Source of the DNA: Closterium sp. NIES-65
Taxonomy: Eukaryota > Streptophyta > Zygnematophyceae > Desmidiales > Closteriaceae
Assembly (NCBI GenBank): GCA_948144175.1
Contig: CANXME010000532.1
Coordinates: 377,001-441,000, forward strand
Direction of reading: 5' to 3'
Length of the DNA stretch: 64,000 nucleotides
Below the pieces are notes generated by a model, which saw nothing but the letters and a program-made list of their open reading frames with translations, had not been told where the DNA came from and searched no databases. Shown one piece after another: positions 63,969 to 64,000 of this stretch. The first letter of the stretch is position 1, and every line of letters starts with the position of its first letter. Both the position numbers and the translations under genes were made by a program.

Positions 63969-64000
63969 ATGGCTACCCCTAGTGTCCTAGCTTTTGACGC
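63969..64000 (+). CDS. Start of a retrotransposon gag ORF (partial, 10 codons)
   Basis: ATG at 63969 in a near-ideal start context, reading MATPSVLAFD before the window ends. The position after LTR, primer-binding site and leader makes it the element's gag start. The short hydrophobic opening followed by Phe-Asp is reminiscent of copia-type Gag N termini, but ten residues cannot establish this. Confidence 0.5.
   Translation, partial: MATPSVLAFD

Larger units (their letters stand above)
62739..64000 (+). mobile_element. 5' end of a third LTR retrotransposon (probably Ty1/copia), running off the window
   Basis: A short 131-bp LTR (62739-62869, TGTCAGAG...TTCACA), directly followed by an initiator-Met-type primer-binding site (62870-62880), a ~1.09-kb GC-rich leader of tandem repeats, and an ATG in ideal context (GCCGCC before, G after) at 63969. 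The LTR boundary is inferred from the CACATGGTAT...AGAGC junction, the same arrangement as in the copia element at 55264-55279. The 3' LTR and target duplication lie outside, so completeness is unknown. Confidence 0.68.

Overview
This window looks like a repeat-dominated stretch of a eukaryotic nuclear genome, probably from the green lineage (an alga or plant). The grounds are plant-style LTR retrotransposons with primer-binding sites resembling the 3' end of initiator-Met tRNA, a chromodomain-bearing Ty3/gypsy element and a full-length Ty1/copia element. There are no bacterial operons, rRNA, tRNA or CRISPR. I cannot name the species from the sequence alone.

Layout. (1) 1-3049: the 5' part of a minus-strand Ty3/gypsy chromovirus (pol running off the left edge, gag, one 343-bp LTR). 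(2) 3050-3796: low-complexity spacer. (3) 3797-25082: about 21.3 kb of 21-bp satellite. (4) 25083-25368: a short AT-rich unique segment. (5) 25369-30890: a complete copy of the same gypsy element with two identical LTRs and GTTCT target-site duplications. (6) 30891-31582: the spacer again. (7) 31583 to about 54083: about 22.5 kb of the same satellite. (8) 54084-54856: array edge and unique DNA without genes. (9) 54857-60859: a complete Ty1/copia element (two LTRs, one intact 1708-aa polyprotein ORF, GCATG target-site duplications). (10) 60865-61764: non-coding DNA with a MITE-like foldback and small hairpins. (11) 61765-62738: an acidic/basic low-complexity ORF that ends inside (12) a third LTR retrotransposon starting at 62739 (131-bp LTR, primer-binding site, about 1.1 kb GC-rich repetitive leader, gag ATG at 63969) and running off the right edge.

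The main architectural fact is a near-identical direct duplication. Position 1 matches 27842, and the match continues through gag, LTR, spacer and roughly 21 kb of satellite, to about 24.9 kb and 52.4 kb. Only one substitution and one 55-bp indel were seen in the non-satellite part. The duplicated unit therefore carries a retroelement plus a satellite array. This is either a very recent tandem duplication or an assembly or haplotig artefact. Satellite makes up about two thirds of the window and is organised at several nested scales (399, 483, 903, 1736 and 1785 bp).

The retroelements supply nearly all real coding capacity. The most informative functional detail is a -1 programmed frameshift signature joining gypsy gag to pol: a GGGAAAC heptamer, a 7-nt spacer, then a stem-loop that contains the gag stop codon. 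The very long ORFs inside the satellite follow automatically from a 21-bp unit with no stop in four frames, and I do not annotate them as genes.
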